Source: Tubiluchus corallicola
Taxonomy: Eukaryota; Priapulida; Priapulimorpha; Priapulimorphida; Tubiluchidae
Length of the DNA: 64,000 bases
Direction of reading: 5' to 3'
Assembly (NCBI GenBank): GCA_030141605.1
Contig: JAQGDQ010000561.1
Span: forward strand, 1 to 64,000
The position numbers were made by a program, and so were the translations under genes. Shown in pieces: positions 46,604-58,450 of this stretch. Within the stretch, counting starts at the first letter, position 1, and each line of letters opens with the position of its first letter. Below the pieces are notes generated by a model. The model searched no databases. It saw nothing but the letters and a program-made list of their open reading frames with translations, and had not been told where the DNA came from.

Positions 46604-46809
46604 CAGGGCCGGCCTTAAGCATAGGCAAACTAGGCAACCGCCTAGGGCCTCACCCTCCAGGGGGGCCTCACGCCGAGGTAACATACATTATAGTTTTTAA
46701 TAAATTGCGTAATTTTATTTTTTTCGTATTTATTTTTTATTTTTCTATTTCATTTGGGGCCACCAAATTCACTTCGCCTAGGGCCTCCAATTACCTAAGG
46801 CCGACCCTG
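46604..46809. mobile_element. hAT-like MITE, 206 bp, with perfect target duplication
   Basis: CAGGGCCGGCCTTAAGC at one end and GGCCGACCCTG at the other, flanked by CGAGCATA (46596-46603 and 46810-46817). The inner part has CGCCTAGGGCCTC, repeated in inverted context. Non-coding. Confidence 0.9.
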
Positions 46810-47924
46810 CGAGCATACATTAACCTAAATATATCATCTAATAATTAAGTCTACAGTCTGACTAATCTATGTTAATAATTAATGCAAAATCAGTATTTAT
46901 TTAAACACTCTTATAAAAGTTTGTTATAAATTACACTTCGAACAGTCACAGAATTATTTATTTTGCAAAGATAGGCAGTTTATTTTTTGAAAAACTTGGT
47001 TATTTTTGCCTGTTTTACATTAAATTGCACCACTGCTTTATTCAAGGAGTTGTCAGACTGTAAGAAGACACAATGAGAAAACATTAGTATCAGTTGCTGG
47101 TGATGACTCAAATTTATCAATAACTTCAATTATGTCTTTCGAACTAATGTGTTGATAAAGGAGTTCATTTTCTATGTCTGAATCATCATGCCTGCTTCAT
47201 TCTGAATTAAGTTAGAACTACAGCAGTGCACATACCAGTAGACTCACCAGTACATCTGCAGGCACGTGTGCTGAAGTTGAGACACAGTGTGCACGATAAA
47301 TAAATTAATCCCGACAGTACATAGTCATCTTTTTGCCCTTGGTAACATTGTTTTAGAACATGTGTTCGTTATATATGTACAATCACGTAAAAAGCAAAAA
47401 CTTGTAATATCAGAGTTTGTTGTAAGCAAGGTTTAAATACATTAATTTAAGTCTAAGATTTGAGTGGACTTTGAAATTTACTTTATTTGAAAAATAAGCA
47501 GTGGCTCGTTATAACAGGCCTCGTTATACGTGGATTATACGATTAACCCACTTGAGAAGCAATACAATTAACCGATGAGTGCTAGGCAGGCCAAACTACA
47601 TTGTTCAACGTCAGCAGTCATTAGTTCAATGAAAAGTTTACTTCATTCTAAAATTTTAATGACTTTCCAAAAGTAAAGACTTCACAGTTAGTCAGTAACC
47701 ATAATTAAAATAACAAAAGAGGAATTCAATCCTACCACTTACAATTCGTCTACTTTGCACGTCAGAAAACGAAGAAGATTAGAAAACGTTTTTAAAAATA
47801 ATTTAACTGTACATTATACATTACTATATTTTAGTTTATTACAACAGTGCTTCTTTCGCGACGATTTACATCGTGAAACAAAATTATTAATAAAGAAATT
47901 AGACTGATTGCCGCCAGAGCTTTA

Positions 47925-48060
47925 AAATGTCCGACACAGAAATTGACCAATCATAGCTTTTCGCAAGAGAGTCGAATTTGAAAACTGCGCGACGCCCAAA
48001 GATAGCATTTCGACCACCGCTCCGAACTCCAGCAACACAAAGTAATGGGCATCAATCTCC
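47925..48060 (+). promoter_or_regulatory. Possible promoter region (CCAAT box and CHR-like element)
   Basis: GACCAATCAT (CCAAT box) at 47944 lies about 31 bases before TTTGAA at 47977, followed by CTGCGCGACGCCC. CCAAT plus CHR (TTTGAA) spacing near 30 bases is a hallmark of G2/M genes such as INCENP. No transcription start can be read and the elements occur by chance often, so the assignment is an inference. Confidence 0.25.
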
Positions 48061-49254
48061 AGCAAACAAACACTCAATCAGTAATGATAAAACCGTGCAA
48101 TTATTATGGGCAGTACAGTTAGTGATCGATCAAAAAAAATTAAACATTGAAAACTTTTTTATTGATATTACTATCACAATGGATTTTCAAAATAGGCTAT
48201 GATTCCTGGTTATGATCAAGTTCAATTCAACTTAACTCAAACATAAATTTATTTTCATATACAAGATATAAATGAAACAGTAAATGTCAGGTATCATAAC
48301 AGAAAGAGGATCCATCGAGGATCAAACAATTTAACACTTGATGCATTATGCTATCACGTGATAGTGAGCACCTAAGTATCAAGTCCTAATTGCTGAGATG
48401 GAACTTTGAATTTATTGACAAACGAAAATATTTTGGTAAAATTTTGTGGGTAATAAGTTCTAGTGATATACAGATAATTATAAAGAGGAGTCATAGATGA
48501 GAACCATAACGCAGGTGAAACCTAGGTGCCCATTTTTTTAAAATGAGGCGGAGTAAGTTGAATGATTGATGTGAAATTATTGTTTAATAATGTTTAGTAA
48601 AAATTTTTATTTTATAATAAAGGTACGGTTTAAGATGGCGACTTGAGCTATGGTGATGGAGCAGATAAACTGAAGGCTCTCTCAATACTTAGGCTTCAGC
48701 AGCAACCATGGACTTATATGATCTTGAGAGACTTAGATACAAAAACCTCATGGAGTGAGGCTTTTGCTGGACAAAAAACTGGAGAGCGATGAGAGTTTGT
48801 CGATACAAAAAAATCAATACATATGTGTAATCGATACAAGAGCAAGGCACATGGGCTAGGAAAATAGCGAGTTGCTATTGGGCCCCAATGTGATGATTGA
48901 CAAAATGGCAGAAAATGCAGCAGAAATAGAGCCGAGTAAAGTGACTCAAACTGTATTTTAACAATACTACTTTGTTATGCATTTGAAAAGGTGCAGATAT
49001 GATTATTCCATTCATTAATTTCACTCATAATAAAAGAATGTTTACGAACATTTATTTTCCTTATCTTTCAAAATTTGGTCTTCAATAATGTACTTGTACT
49101 AACGCTAATATCACGAGCTCCAATACTTCGAAATAATAAATCTATAGTCTTAAACTTTAACTTCGTTACCCCAAACAGAACTTTTTATTAAATAAAAGGG
49201 GGGAATATCAAGCCTTCGAGTTCGAATGTAGAAATCAAATTCTTTATCATTAGA

Positions 49255-49280
49255 ATGCTCACCCCTATTAAATACCCCAT
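49255..49280. mobile_element. hAT-like terminus fragment
   Basis: GAATGCTCACCCCTATTAAA, preceded by GAGTTCGAATGTAGAAATC. The same end (AATGCTCACCCCTA) lies at 35067-35080. Only one end is seen. Confidence 0.4.
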
Positions 49281-49439
49281 CCTCAAGGAAAGTCTCCTGG
49301 GAGATAGCATTTAGCAATTCAGCTTTGGTCAGGTTGAGCGCTTGTTAGAGCAATAATTTGCTTTTATTTACTGAGAAGAATAGGTAGTAGGTACACTTTA
49401 GACTGGTCGTGCACTAATACCGGATAATCATTATTTCAT

Positions 49440-49640
49440 AATCTATCTATCTTGCTTGGCACTATCATGAATCATCATCATATGCCCATCACGCTTGTTG
49501 TAGGCATTGAGTAGACAGAATTTTAAGGTAAAATAAACCTGCTCTTCAGACAGGTAAACCCAGCAATTCAGCAAGAAATTAACTAGACACTTGCTTCGTA
49601 CTGGCGTAGCGAATGTGCGTGGTGTTTTGGATGAGTACAC
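49440..49640. repeat. Dispersed repeat with CATCATCAT head, copy 1
   Basis: ATCATCATATGCCC, GGCATTGAGTAGACAGAATT and TTCAGACAGGTAAACCCAGC. Related to 62856..62990 and 63020..63145. Confidence 0.7.
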
Positions 49641-50927
49641 CTGGCGGTAGATAGGAAAAACCGTTAAATTATCAACGAGTTACTATATTGCGCCAGAATA
49701 TGATGACAACATGGCTGATGAAGTGTAAGTTTTGTAATTTCGTGTCTCAAAGAAAATATTTTACGACACCGTGACGTTTTCTACTACATCGTTTTATGGT
49801 TACAAGGGGTTCTAACATAGTGTATAATGCCATTATTGGCTCGTGATGACAACTGTACCAGCTTCAGGTAATTGATTGTGCTTTTTGAATTAGTGCAAAA
49901 CGATATTTACGGCGTGCGTATTTCCTCTCACTGAGATTATTTTTAGGTGTTCCTGCTTAATCGCTGCCTTTAAACTAAAAGTTAGCAAAACCTTATACAT
50001 AAAAACGCGCATGATCTTCGGTACTGGTTAAATCATATGTAAATATAAGGTGTATCATTGACATAGTATTAATTGATTCGACCAAGCTGCATTCAGGTTC
50101 AGATTAAATTTTTTGTTTCTTGCAATTGTACGCCAATATCAAGCGTTTTATGGCCAATATCAAGTACATAAGTAAAGAGAACTAAAATACTTTTAGAGAG
50201 AGTGTGGTGAAAGAACTGTAAAGGTTAGCAAGTCAGGCACACTTCCAGTTATTTGAATTTTTTTGAGGACGTCTAGCGACGATTTGAGTCGTTTGGTTGG
50301 AACGAACGACTTTCAAACTGAACTGATAATACAAGCGAATCAAACTAGTTTTAAGTAAGGTATGATAATAACTGCCAAAACAATATACTAAAATACAAAA
50401 ACACCTACAGATGTTATAGTAATTTTGCAAATTAAACAAACAGTTTAGAGACAAAATGTAAAACTGTCAAAACCGGGTAAGTGTAAAGTAACACATCACC
50501 TACACACACAGTAAGTGAGCAGTATACGATACAAGATAATATAAGATATAATTATTTTAGAACATTTTAGAAAATTGAAAGATATGCAGCTGAAATAACC
50601 GTGTAGTTAAGAAATGAACAAGCTGAAACGACAAATGCAACAATATAGCAAACTAATGAAATAAGCTAGAACTATTCATGGTGACATCTTGTCCAACTCA
50701 ATTCACTGTGATTTCATAATGGATGCTAAACATTACCACTAATGACCAAATGTTGCTTTTTGTTTTGACTGTTTCTTTTTATTTCTTATTTGCTTGAGTC
50801 GCTATAAAACTTGGTGCAGACGACTGCCGATATACTTCTGTACTGCAGATTTTGCAGTGAGAGCTTAACATGTGATTGGGCCTAATGTAACAAGTGTAGC
50901 TGCATCTTGGCAAAATAACGACGCTAT

Positions 50928-51200
50928 TATAGTAGCACTTTAGGGATTTAATTCAGAAACTAGCAAAGGCCCCGCAAAAATATAATCAAAAATACGCGAA
51001 CATCCTACGTAGTCCTCATTTATAACGAAAAGCCAGTAGCAGCTTTTACTGAATTAAAGTTATAAGGTTATAGACAGAATATAATGGATGACGTCAGAAC
51101 AATGGCTTTGCGTCAGCAGTTTTCCAAGCGAAAATCGTGCATAATGGAACCTCCAATCTTAGTATATATATAGTAGCACTTTAGGGATTTAATTCAGAAA
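50928..51200. repeat. 32-bp direct repeats 240 bp apart
   Basis: TATAGTAGCACTTTAGGGAT, TTAATTCAGAAA occurs at 50928 and 51168. Between them lies single-copy-looking sequence with GACGTCAG. May be a target duplication or a small tandem duplication. Confidence 0.6.
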
Positions 51201-52144
51201 TGCACTTTTATGTGACCGAGTCAGATACATGAAAATTTTATAAAATTCTCAAGCAGGTGTACGATGAAAGAAATTGTGCTCGGGGGATTACCTGGAAACA
51301 AAAGTTTACTTATGTTTATTGTAGAGCTTGATGTGCAGTTAATGTGCTACACATATCTGTCATAATTAAGTTATCATCTAGTTGAAGCATTGCTCTGGTT
51401 CCACATTGTCTCTGTAACAGTTTGGGCTCATTGTTCACTGTGCAACTCACACAAAAATGCATAAATTAAGTGCTCCAGATTACTTCCATCTGTGTCCACA
51501 CTTCGATCTTCAAATTTTATATTTTAGTACATTTAATATCAGTAATCTACTCCCACAAATATTTCCCATTATTCTCATTTATTACACTATTACATGATAC
51601 TGTTTTCAGTATACATATACGTAAGCGCATAGGTAAATGAATGTGTATGAGTGTAGGAAAAATGGCACAAGAAAAAAATGACACACTTAGTAAAATGTAT
51701 ACGTAAGGTTAGAGTTACAGTGGAGGATAATTATTTTAGTTATTTTTGCCTCTGCGAAGGAAGTTATGCTTCAACACAGTTTGTTTGTTTGTCTGTTTGT
51801 TTGGTTGTTTTTTTTTGCTTCAGCACAGATTACGCAAAAACTATATAATATACGGTCACAATGCGACGTGATTCACTGCCCGTGGCTCAGCAGGGCTCTA
51901 AAAACAGAATCATTTTGATAAGTGTTCCCAGTTCGCTGTATTTCATTCATAATTTTTCGTATTTTATCCTTTTTTCCATTTATTTTTTAATCATATTTTG
52001 CATTATAGCTTGTACTATGCAAGTGAGTTGCACACCAGGGATTGTATGTAGCATGGTGATATTTTCGTTACAAATTCTCCTCTGTGTAGAAGCTTCTCTT
52101 TTTTTATTTTGACGATGATCGTAAGGACTGTTAGGAAGAGGGAA

Positions 52145-52282
52145 TTAGCTGAGCGTTCACGGTGTGCACTTAGCAACTTAGCAAAAGTTTAGCAATGCTG
52201 GACCTAGCTAATCTGAGCAGTCATGTTGTGCACTTAGCAACTTAGCGAAAGTTTAGCAATGCTGGACCTAGCTAATAAATGG
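52145..52282. repeat. 68-bp tandem duplication
   Basis: TGTGCACTTAGCAACTTAGC, AAAAGTTTAGCAATGCTGGA, CCTAGCTAAT occurs twice in a row with one or two changes. Confidence 0.85.
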
Positions 52283-52379
52283 ATTAGTGACGGTGATTGT
52301 TAGAACAGTTTACTTTTGTCAGTTTCATCTGCTTTACCAGCACTGAAGCCTGAGACGCTTTCACCTGTTCATTTTCTTA

Positions 52380-52640
52380 CCTTAGTGGATTATCCTTGAC
52401 TACCAGCTCGCACGCCTGCCTTGTTTAGGTTAGGGCGAAGTATAGGGGGAGGTATAGTGGGTCATGTACATCTATGAATTGTGCTTTGCGTGATGTGATC
52501 GAAATTTTGTCTGGGTTCGAATCTCGGCCTTGGCTTTGAGTTGTTTCACCCGGGAACATGGACACCTCTGCTGGTTCAGTGGCTTATGTAAAGGTTATCC
52601 TTGATAGTGAGCCAGTCTCCGGTCTTGCCTCAAATATGCC
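52380..52640 (+). mobile_element. Possible tRNA-derived SINE
   Basis: GGGTTCGAATCTCGGCC at about 52514 is a good Pol III B box. ACACCTCTGCTGGTTCAGTGGC after it recurs at 55200 (GGCACCTCTGCTGGTTTACTGG). The A box is not clear, so the call is tentative. Confidence 0.4.
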
Positions 52641-53005
52641 ATTAAGTACTAGATTTTAACTTTGACTGTGTATAATTAAAGAGTATGATAAAACCTCCCA
52701 AGGCATTTTTTGTGTGCTTAAAATTTCTTTGAGTTTTCAAATACTTTCCATAAAATTTCGATAACCTTTCGTAACCTTCAGCTTGATCCATTTCAGTTAT
52801 TTGTATTGGACTGGTTGCCAAACATTGAGTGTTTCCACACTGGCACTAGTTAGTCACAAAGCAAATGTGGTGCTAAAATTATGGAACCAAATTTAATCAT
52901 CGATTTTCAAATATTTTCATTTATAAAATCTAAGCTTTCCTTGAAAAGGATGTTGTGGTTTTGAATTTTAATACATGTACCTGCTCGGTTTCATACAATA
53001 GACAT

Positions 53006-53331
53006 AGAACCTTTATTTTCTCCAATTAGTTTGACATAAAAAGTTTTTTAAATATTACGTAATTATTATCATGGAGCAGGGCAGGGAAGGACCATAGGGT
53101 CATCTAGTCTCCTGCCCTTTCTTGTAAATAGATTAGTATATTAAAAATAAATGGTGATGCTGCAGATAAAAACAAAAACAAATAAGGAAAAATAATAATA
53201 AAAACAGTATAAATGATACAAATTATCAAAAAAGAAGTGAAAACAAAAAATAATAAAGTTAGATATCTAAACAAAACAATACAATTAATCAGTAATTATG
53301 ATTATTATATATAGTATCTTCAAATAGGGGT
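53006..53331. repeat. Dispersed repeat (LINE 3'UTR-like), copy 2
   Basis: Same as 28266..28592 with scattered changes and small indels in the A-rich part. It lies between INCENP and Smaug. Confidence 0.75.
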
Positions 53332-55357
53332 CTTATTAACAAGGGAATTTGACCAAGGTTAGTGAGTAAAGTTAAAAAAAACTGAGATTTACAAAGCATG
53401 AAATCTTTGCTTGTGAAATCCATTCTACTCTTTGAACTCTAGGCTTTCTGGAACCCGCAAATTACTTTGTTTTGAAAACCTCTCTTTGACTGAGAGAAGG
53501 AATTCAGTTTTTCTCAATATGCGGTTCATTTTTGTGATTCCTACGGGCTACAGACCGTGATAACAATTCTCCGAAACTGGCGACTTCTCTGTTGACTTTT
53601 TAAACTGCACAATGTGAAACGTTCAATCACGGTGCGATTGTGTGCAAAGAGATAGATGCCAATGTCAACACCGTAAAGATTTCGCGAGCTTGTAAAACCA
53701 AAAACAAGCTCTATCTGTCTTTCACAGTTACGTGCATCCAACGTGAAGTTTGCGTGTTTTTGTTTGGTGTAGCTGCGTTATTGTGTGTTTATTTTCTAAC
53801 ACTTTATTGCTAGATAATCGACTTCCTTGATGTTCTTAGCGATAAAGTATGGACTGATTTTGATGTTAGGCCGACAAGAAAATTACTTCTGTTTCCTCTA
53901 TTCGCCCGGGTGATATTTTTGTTATCGTTCACCCGGCTAAGAATTTTATCATTTTTCTGTATATTCATATACTTACCTGACACAGTCATATAAAAGCGTA
54001 TTTTTTAAATTAAAATGTAAAATGCAATAGCTATTATAACATTGTTCTTTCGGCGAGGGCACAGCTATGTTTTTCCATAGCTAAATCTCTGCTAGGATTA
54101 CAATTTTGTGTGACGCTGAGGATCGATTGGAAGCTAATAAGCATCGTATTTTCTGCCAAATTAGCGTATTAATGGCCGAGCAGTGTGGCCGCTTATATAC
54201 CTACCATAATTAATGTTCGTACCTTACAAAAAAGAGACTATACGATAATTTTGTAATGCAAAACAAAAAACTAATATAACATAGTGTGAAAATTTGTGCA
54301 TTGAAAAAATTTAAAACATTACTGCTAACCAGCGAGAAATAAATGATTTGAATTAACTTTAAATATTCCACGATTCAGCTGTAAACATTCACAAAATTTA
54401 AAAAAACTGTTTTTTTTCCAAAAAAAATTCCGGGGTCTCTCTACTGACTTCATTTGAGCTCATGAGATAAGTCTGAAACTAATTTTTTGTGGCCGGCCTT
54501 TGCTCCAAAGAGGTCGAACTCTTGAAAGAGGTCCAACTTCGAACTATGTTTGCATATTAACGCTCTGTCGTGTAAGGTATGAACACTATTTAAAGACGTT
54601 GTCCCTGTACTGATAACGTAAGGTGATACTATCTCTTCCACTCTTCAAATGCAAAAATTGGTGATTATAGATGATCAGCATGTTGATTGAATAAACTAAA
54701 CTTGCGTTCTCACTGTTATAAAGCAGTAATTGCTTATTCTGGTGAACTTTATTCGAATAATTTTGTTGGCCCGCCATGGGGAATCAGCGAGCACTCTGCA
54801 AGTACCGTTTTATGGGTTTTATGGATGTGAAATTAATCTTACGACCTGGAGAGATTCGAGCAAATTATTGTAGATGGTATTGATGCTTGTTTAAGTTACT
54901 GTGTAGTGTTTATATTAGTAAATTTATGTGATTTTGACGATTTTTTCACACAGAAATCGCATTTCAATTTATCGTGCCAGATGTGAGTGAAACTGTGCTA
55001 CAAGATTAAGTGAAGATGCTAGACATAGCAGCGAATAACCAAATGTCACATGCGCGTGCTGTCAAAGCACTGCTGTTTCTGCTTAGTGAGTGGATGGGTG
55101 ACTACCTTCAACGCTTGTTCTAGGCAGTTTTGTTCACTATACTGATTAAGGTCGTTTTTTGTACAGGATGAATGTATAAATACGTGCAAATATACTTAAG
55201 GCACCTCTGCTGGTTTACTGGCTCATCTTAGAGAGATATCCGCTATGATGAGCTAGGTTCCTGTCTCAGCTTGCCATCATTGAGTAAGCCGTACTGCTGA
55301 ATTGTGTGTTTACAGTGTGTTGAATTGTGTAAGAAAAGCTTGTGTTTCTCATTACAG

Positions 55358-55386
55358 GGTGCCGTGAAAGTGAGAAGAAAATAACC
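55358..55386 (+). other. 5'UTR portion of the Smaug start exon
   Basis: Bases between the acceptor CTCATTACAG and the ATG. An in-frame TGA (CCG TGA AAG) shows that translation cannot enter from an upstream exon in this frame, which supports ATG 55387 as the start. Confidence 0.75.
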
Positions 55387-55600
55387 ATGAAATCGCCTAC
55401 CCCGTACATGTTTCGCGACGAAGTGAACGCCACCGCCAACTGGTTCATGAGATGGAACGAATGCGAACAGACGGTGGCGCTAGTGTCTCTGCTGAAGAAA
55501 GTGCAGCCGGTGCAGGCGCGGTTCTTCTGTCTTGTCCTGCAGCACATGTTAGCGGACAGTTCGGAAATACAGCAGCGAGAGAAGGAAGCTAACAGTTCGG
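55387..55600 (+). CDS. SAMD4: Smaug/SAMD4 homologue, first coding exon (partial gene)
   Basis: Smaug proteins bind stem-loop RNA through a SAM domain and repress translation or recruit CCR4-NOT. This exon encodes the family's N-terminal conserved region: [40 protein letters not shown] and [16 protein letters not shown]. Human SAMD4A has [20 protein letters not shown] and QTVALLSLLKRVSQTQARFL at the same place. The exon starts at 55358 after acceptor CTCATTACAG, so 29 bases of 5'UTR precede the ATG (ACCATGA context) and an earlier untranslated exon must exist. Donor TTCGG|GTAAGT is strong, phase 1. No further Smaug exon is visible to 64000, so the remaining dimerisation, SAM and C-terminal parts lie downstream of the window. 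The symbol is for the family. Which paralogue cannot be judged. Confidence 0.9.
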
Positions 55601-55924
55601 GTAAGTAGACGGAAGTTGTGAGTATCGGCTGCCCGATGGAAGCCCTTTTTCTGCCATCGAATGTGGCTCTTCTCGAAGCAGTTTGGGTTAGCAAGTAGAA
55701 ATTGTGAACTAATGATACGAATGTATGCTGCGCAGGTGTATCAAGCTTATCGGGTGATGTAAGGGCACGCGAGACCGTTTTCTCTCACCCTCACGGGTAG
55801 CTCTTTTCCGAATAAGATCTGGCGACTTCTAAGTAAGCTTGTCTTGAGTCGCTTTAAAGGAGAAGAAATGCAATTTTAAAGTATGTCCGTAAAAACTTTC
55901 CACACAAAGTTATATTATTTAGTG

Positions 55925-56277
55925 CGGGGTGTGCAAATTATCTGACTAACCGGGCCACATTAAACTTTCCCGCAATTCCTGTGTGCCAGTTTGGTGAAGG
56001 AGCCAAGTACAGTAGGACCTAATAACGATTTTTCTGCATCTGATCTGTCACATCGTTACTACTACACTACTACACTCAAGAAACTATTTTAGAAGTTATT
56101 AAAATTTATATTAAAAACCACATATTTCGTCATGTCCGACAGTGACATTAAGTGACAACGGTCTTGTAAGGGTTAATGCCATCCAATCTAGAGCCAAAAA
56201 CTACCCGCATTATCTTTGCGATATTGGCGCAGACTTCAGCTGGATCTCGTGGGCTGCACTTTCATTACGTTGACAAA
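55925..56277 (-). mobile_element. hAT-like MITE (CAGGGGTGTGCAAA family), copy 3, truncated
   Basis: Inverted copy beginning GGGGTGTGCAAATTATCTGA and ending at GTTGACAAACCA, where the 67-bp array takes over. The missing terminus suggests that the array grew at, or replaced, this end. Confidence 0.82.
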
Positions 56278-57892
56278 CCAGACAAATTTTTTAGCTTTTA
56301 TGTAAGTAAAGAGTTTCTTATGCATGTAAGTGATACAAAATTCCAAGACAAAATTTTTTTTAACTTTTGTGTAAGTAAAGAGTTTCTTACTCATGTAAGT
56401 GATACAAAATTTCAAGACAATTTTTTTTAACTTTTGTGTAAGTAAAGAGTTTCTTGTCCATGTAAGTGATACAAAATTTCAAGACAAATTTTTTTAACTT
56501 TTGTGTAAGTAAAGAGTTTCTTGCGCATGTAAGTGATACAAAATTCCAAGACAAATTTTTTTAACTTTTGTGTAAGTAAAGAGTTTCTTACGCATGTAAG
56601 TGATACAAAATTCCAAGACAAATTTTTTTAACTTTTGTGTAAGTAAAGAGTTTCTTGCGCATGTAAGTGATACAAAATTTCAAGACAAATTTTTTTAACT
56701 TTTGTGTAAGTAAAGAGTTTCTTACGCATGTAAGTGATACAAAATTTCAAGACAAAATTTTTTAACTTTTGTGTAAGTAAAGAGTTTCTTACTCATGTAA
56801 GTGATACAAAATTTCAAGACAAATTTTTTTTTAACTTTTGTGTAAGTAAAGAGTTTCTTACTCATGTAAGTGATACAAAATTCCAAGACAAAATTTTTTA
56901 ACTTTTGTGTAAGTAAAGAGTTTCTTACTCATGTAAGTGATACAAAATTCCAAGACAAAATTTTTTAACTTTTGTGTAAGTAAAGAGTTTCTTACTCATG
57001 TAAGTGATACAAAATTCCAAGACAAAATTTTTTAACTTTTGTGTAAGTAAAGAGTTTCTTACTCATGTAAGTGATACAAAATTCCAAGACAAAATTTTTT
57101 AACTTTTGTGTAAGTAAAGAGTTTCTTACTCATGTAAGTGATACAAAATTCCAAGACAAATTTTTTTTAACTTTTGTGTAAGTAAAGAGTTTCTTACTCA
57201 TGTAAGTGATACAAAATTCCAAGACAAAATTTTTTAACTTTTGTGTAAGTAAAGAGTTTCTTACTCATGTAAGTGATACAAAATTCCAAGACAAAATTTT
57301 TTAACTTTTGTGTAAGTAAAGAGTTTCTTACTCATGTAAGTGATACAAAATTCCAAGACAAAATTTTTTAACTTTTGTGTAAGTAAAGAGTTTCTTACTC
57401 ATGTAAGTGATACAAAATTCCAAGACAAAATTTTTTAACTTTTGTGTAAGTAAAGAGTTTCTTACTCATGTAAGTGATACAAAATTCCAAGACAAAATTT
57501 TTTAACTTTTGTGTAAGTAAAGAGTTTCTTACTCATGTAAGTGATACAAAATTCCAAGACAAAATTTTTTAACTTTTGTGTAAGTAAAGAGTTTCTTACT
57601 CATGTAAGTGATACAAAATTCCAAGACAAATTTTTTTTAGCTTTTGTGTAGGTAAAGCGTTTCTTACGCATGTAAGTGATACAAAATTCCAAGACAAAAT
57701 TTTTTTAGCTTTTGTGTAAGTAAAGCGTTTCTTACGCATGTAAGTGATACAAAATTCCAAGACAAAATTTTTTTAACTTTTGTGTAAGTAAAGAGTTTCT
57801 TATGCATGTAAGTGATACAAAATTTTCAATACAATTTTTTTAGCTTTTGTGTAAGTAAAGAGTTTCTTGCGCATGTAAGTGATACAAAATAA
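56278..57892. repeat. 67-bp minisatellite in Smaug intron 1, about 24 units
   Basis: The unit runs ACAAAATTTTTTAACTTTTG, TGTAAGTAAAGAGTTTCTTA, CTCATGTAAGTGATACAAAA, TTCCAAG, with lengths of 66-69 from changes in the T run. Nearly every unit carries GTAAGTAAAG and GTAAGTGATA on the plus (transcribed) strand. The array abuts the truncated end of a hAT-like MITE at about 56275. Confidence 0.95.
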
Positions 57893-58235
57893 GTAAAACC
57901 AACCTTACAATTTCGACCATTTCTAAAATGCATTCGACTTATATATAAAATGCAAACGAATATATTACTTATTTGAAAGATGTCAGCTATTAGTCAGTTG
58001 GCTGAATCCGGAACAAACAGAAGGTTAATCAATCTCCTTTATTGACTTGTTGGCTATGTGACGGGATTAACTGCACACCAAAAGCGCTAAATATTGACCA
58101 TCTTGCCTTATATGGACGTGTAATCACACATGGATAGTGTGCTATGTTTAATTTCCCTATTTGTAGGCTAGTCAGTGGCCTCTCCCTTACAAGCATTGTA
58201 ATTATGTAATTGAGTCACTGATATCAGTGTATATA

Positions 58236-58450
58236 CAGTCAAACTCGGGTATAATGTACTCGCTTATAAGGGGCACTCGATTATAAGGGACAACCAACAC
58301 CAGTGCCGATTTTTCGTAACGTTTTTCCCATGTAAAAATCTTCGTATATAAGGTACTCGGATATAAGGGACTTTCGGTTATAAGGGACGACGTCTTCAGG
58401 TCCCGCGTAATAGAAACCCAGGTAAAGTACCTCGCATATCAGTGACCCTA
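58236..58450. mobile_element. Tigger-like MITE fragment
   Basis: TA-CAGTCAAACTCGGGTATAATG with TATAAGGGGCACTCG and TATAAGGGAC repeats. The other end is not found, so it is truncated. Confidence 0.6.

Larger units (their letters stand above)
45558..55357. other. Intergenic region between INCENP and Smaug
   Basis: This stretch must hold both untranslated first exons and promoters, as both start exons begin at acceptors. Apart from the repeats listed separately it shows only short frames. AACATGGCTGATGAAGT|GTAAGT at 49708 looks like a start codon and donor. A stretch at 53440-53760 is richer in GC and CpG than its flanks. Confidence 0.4.
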
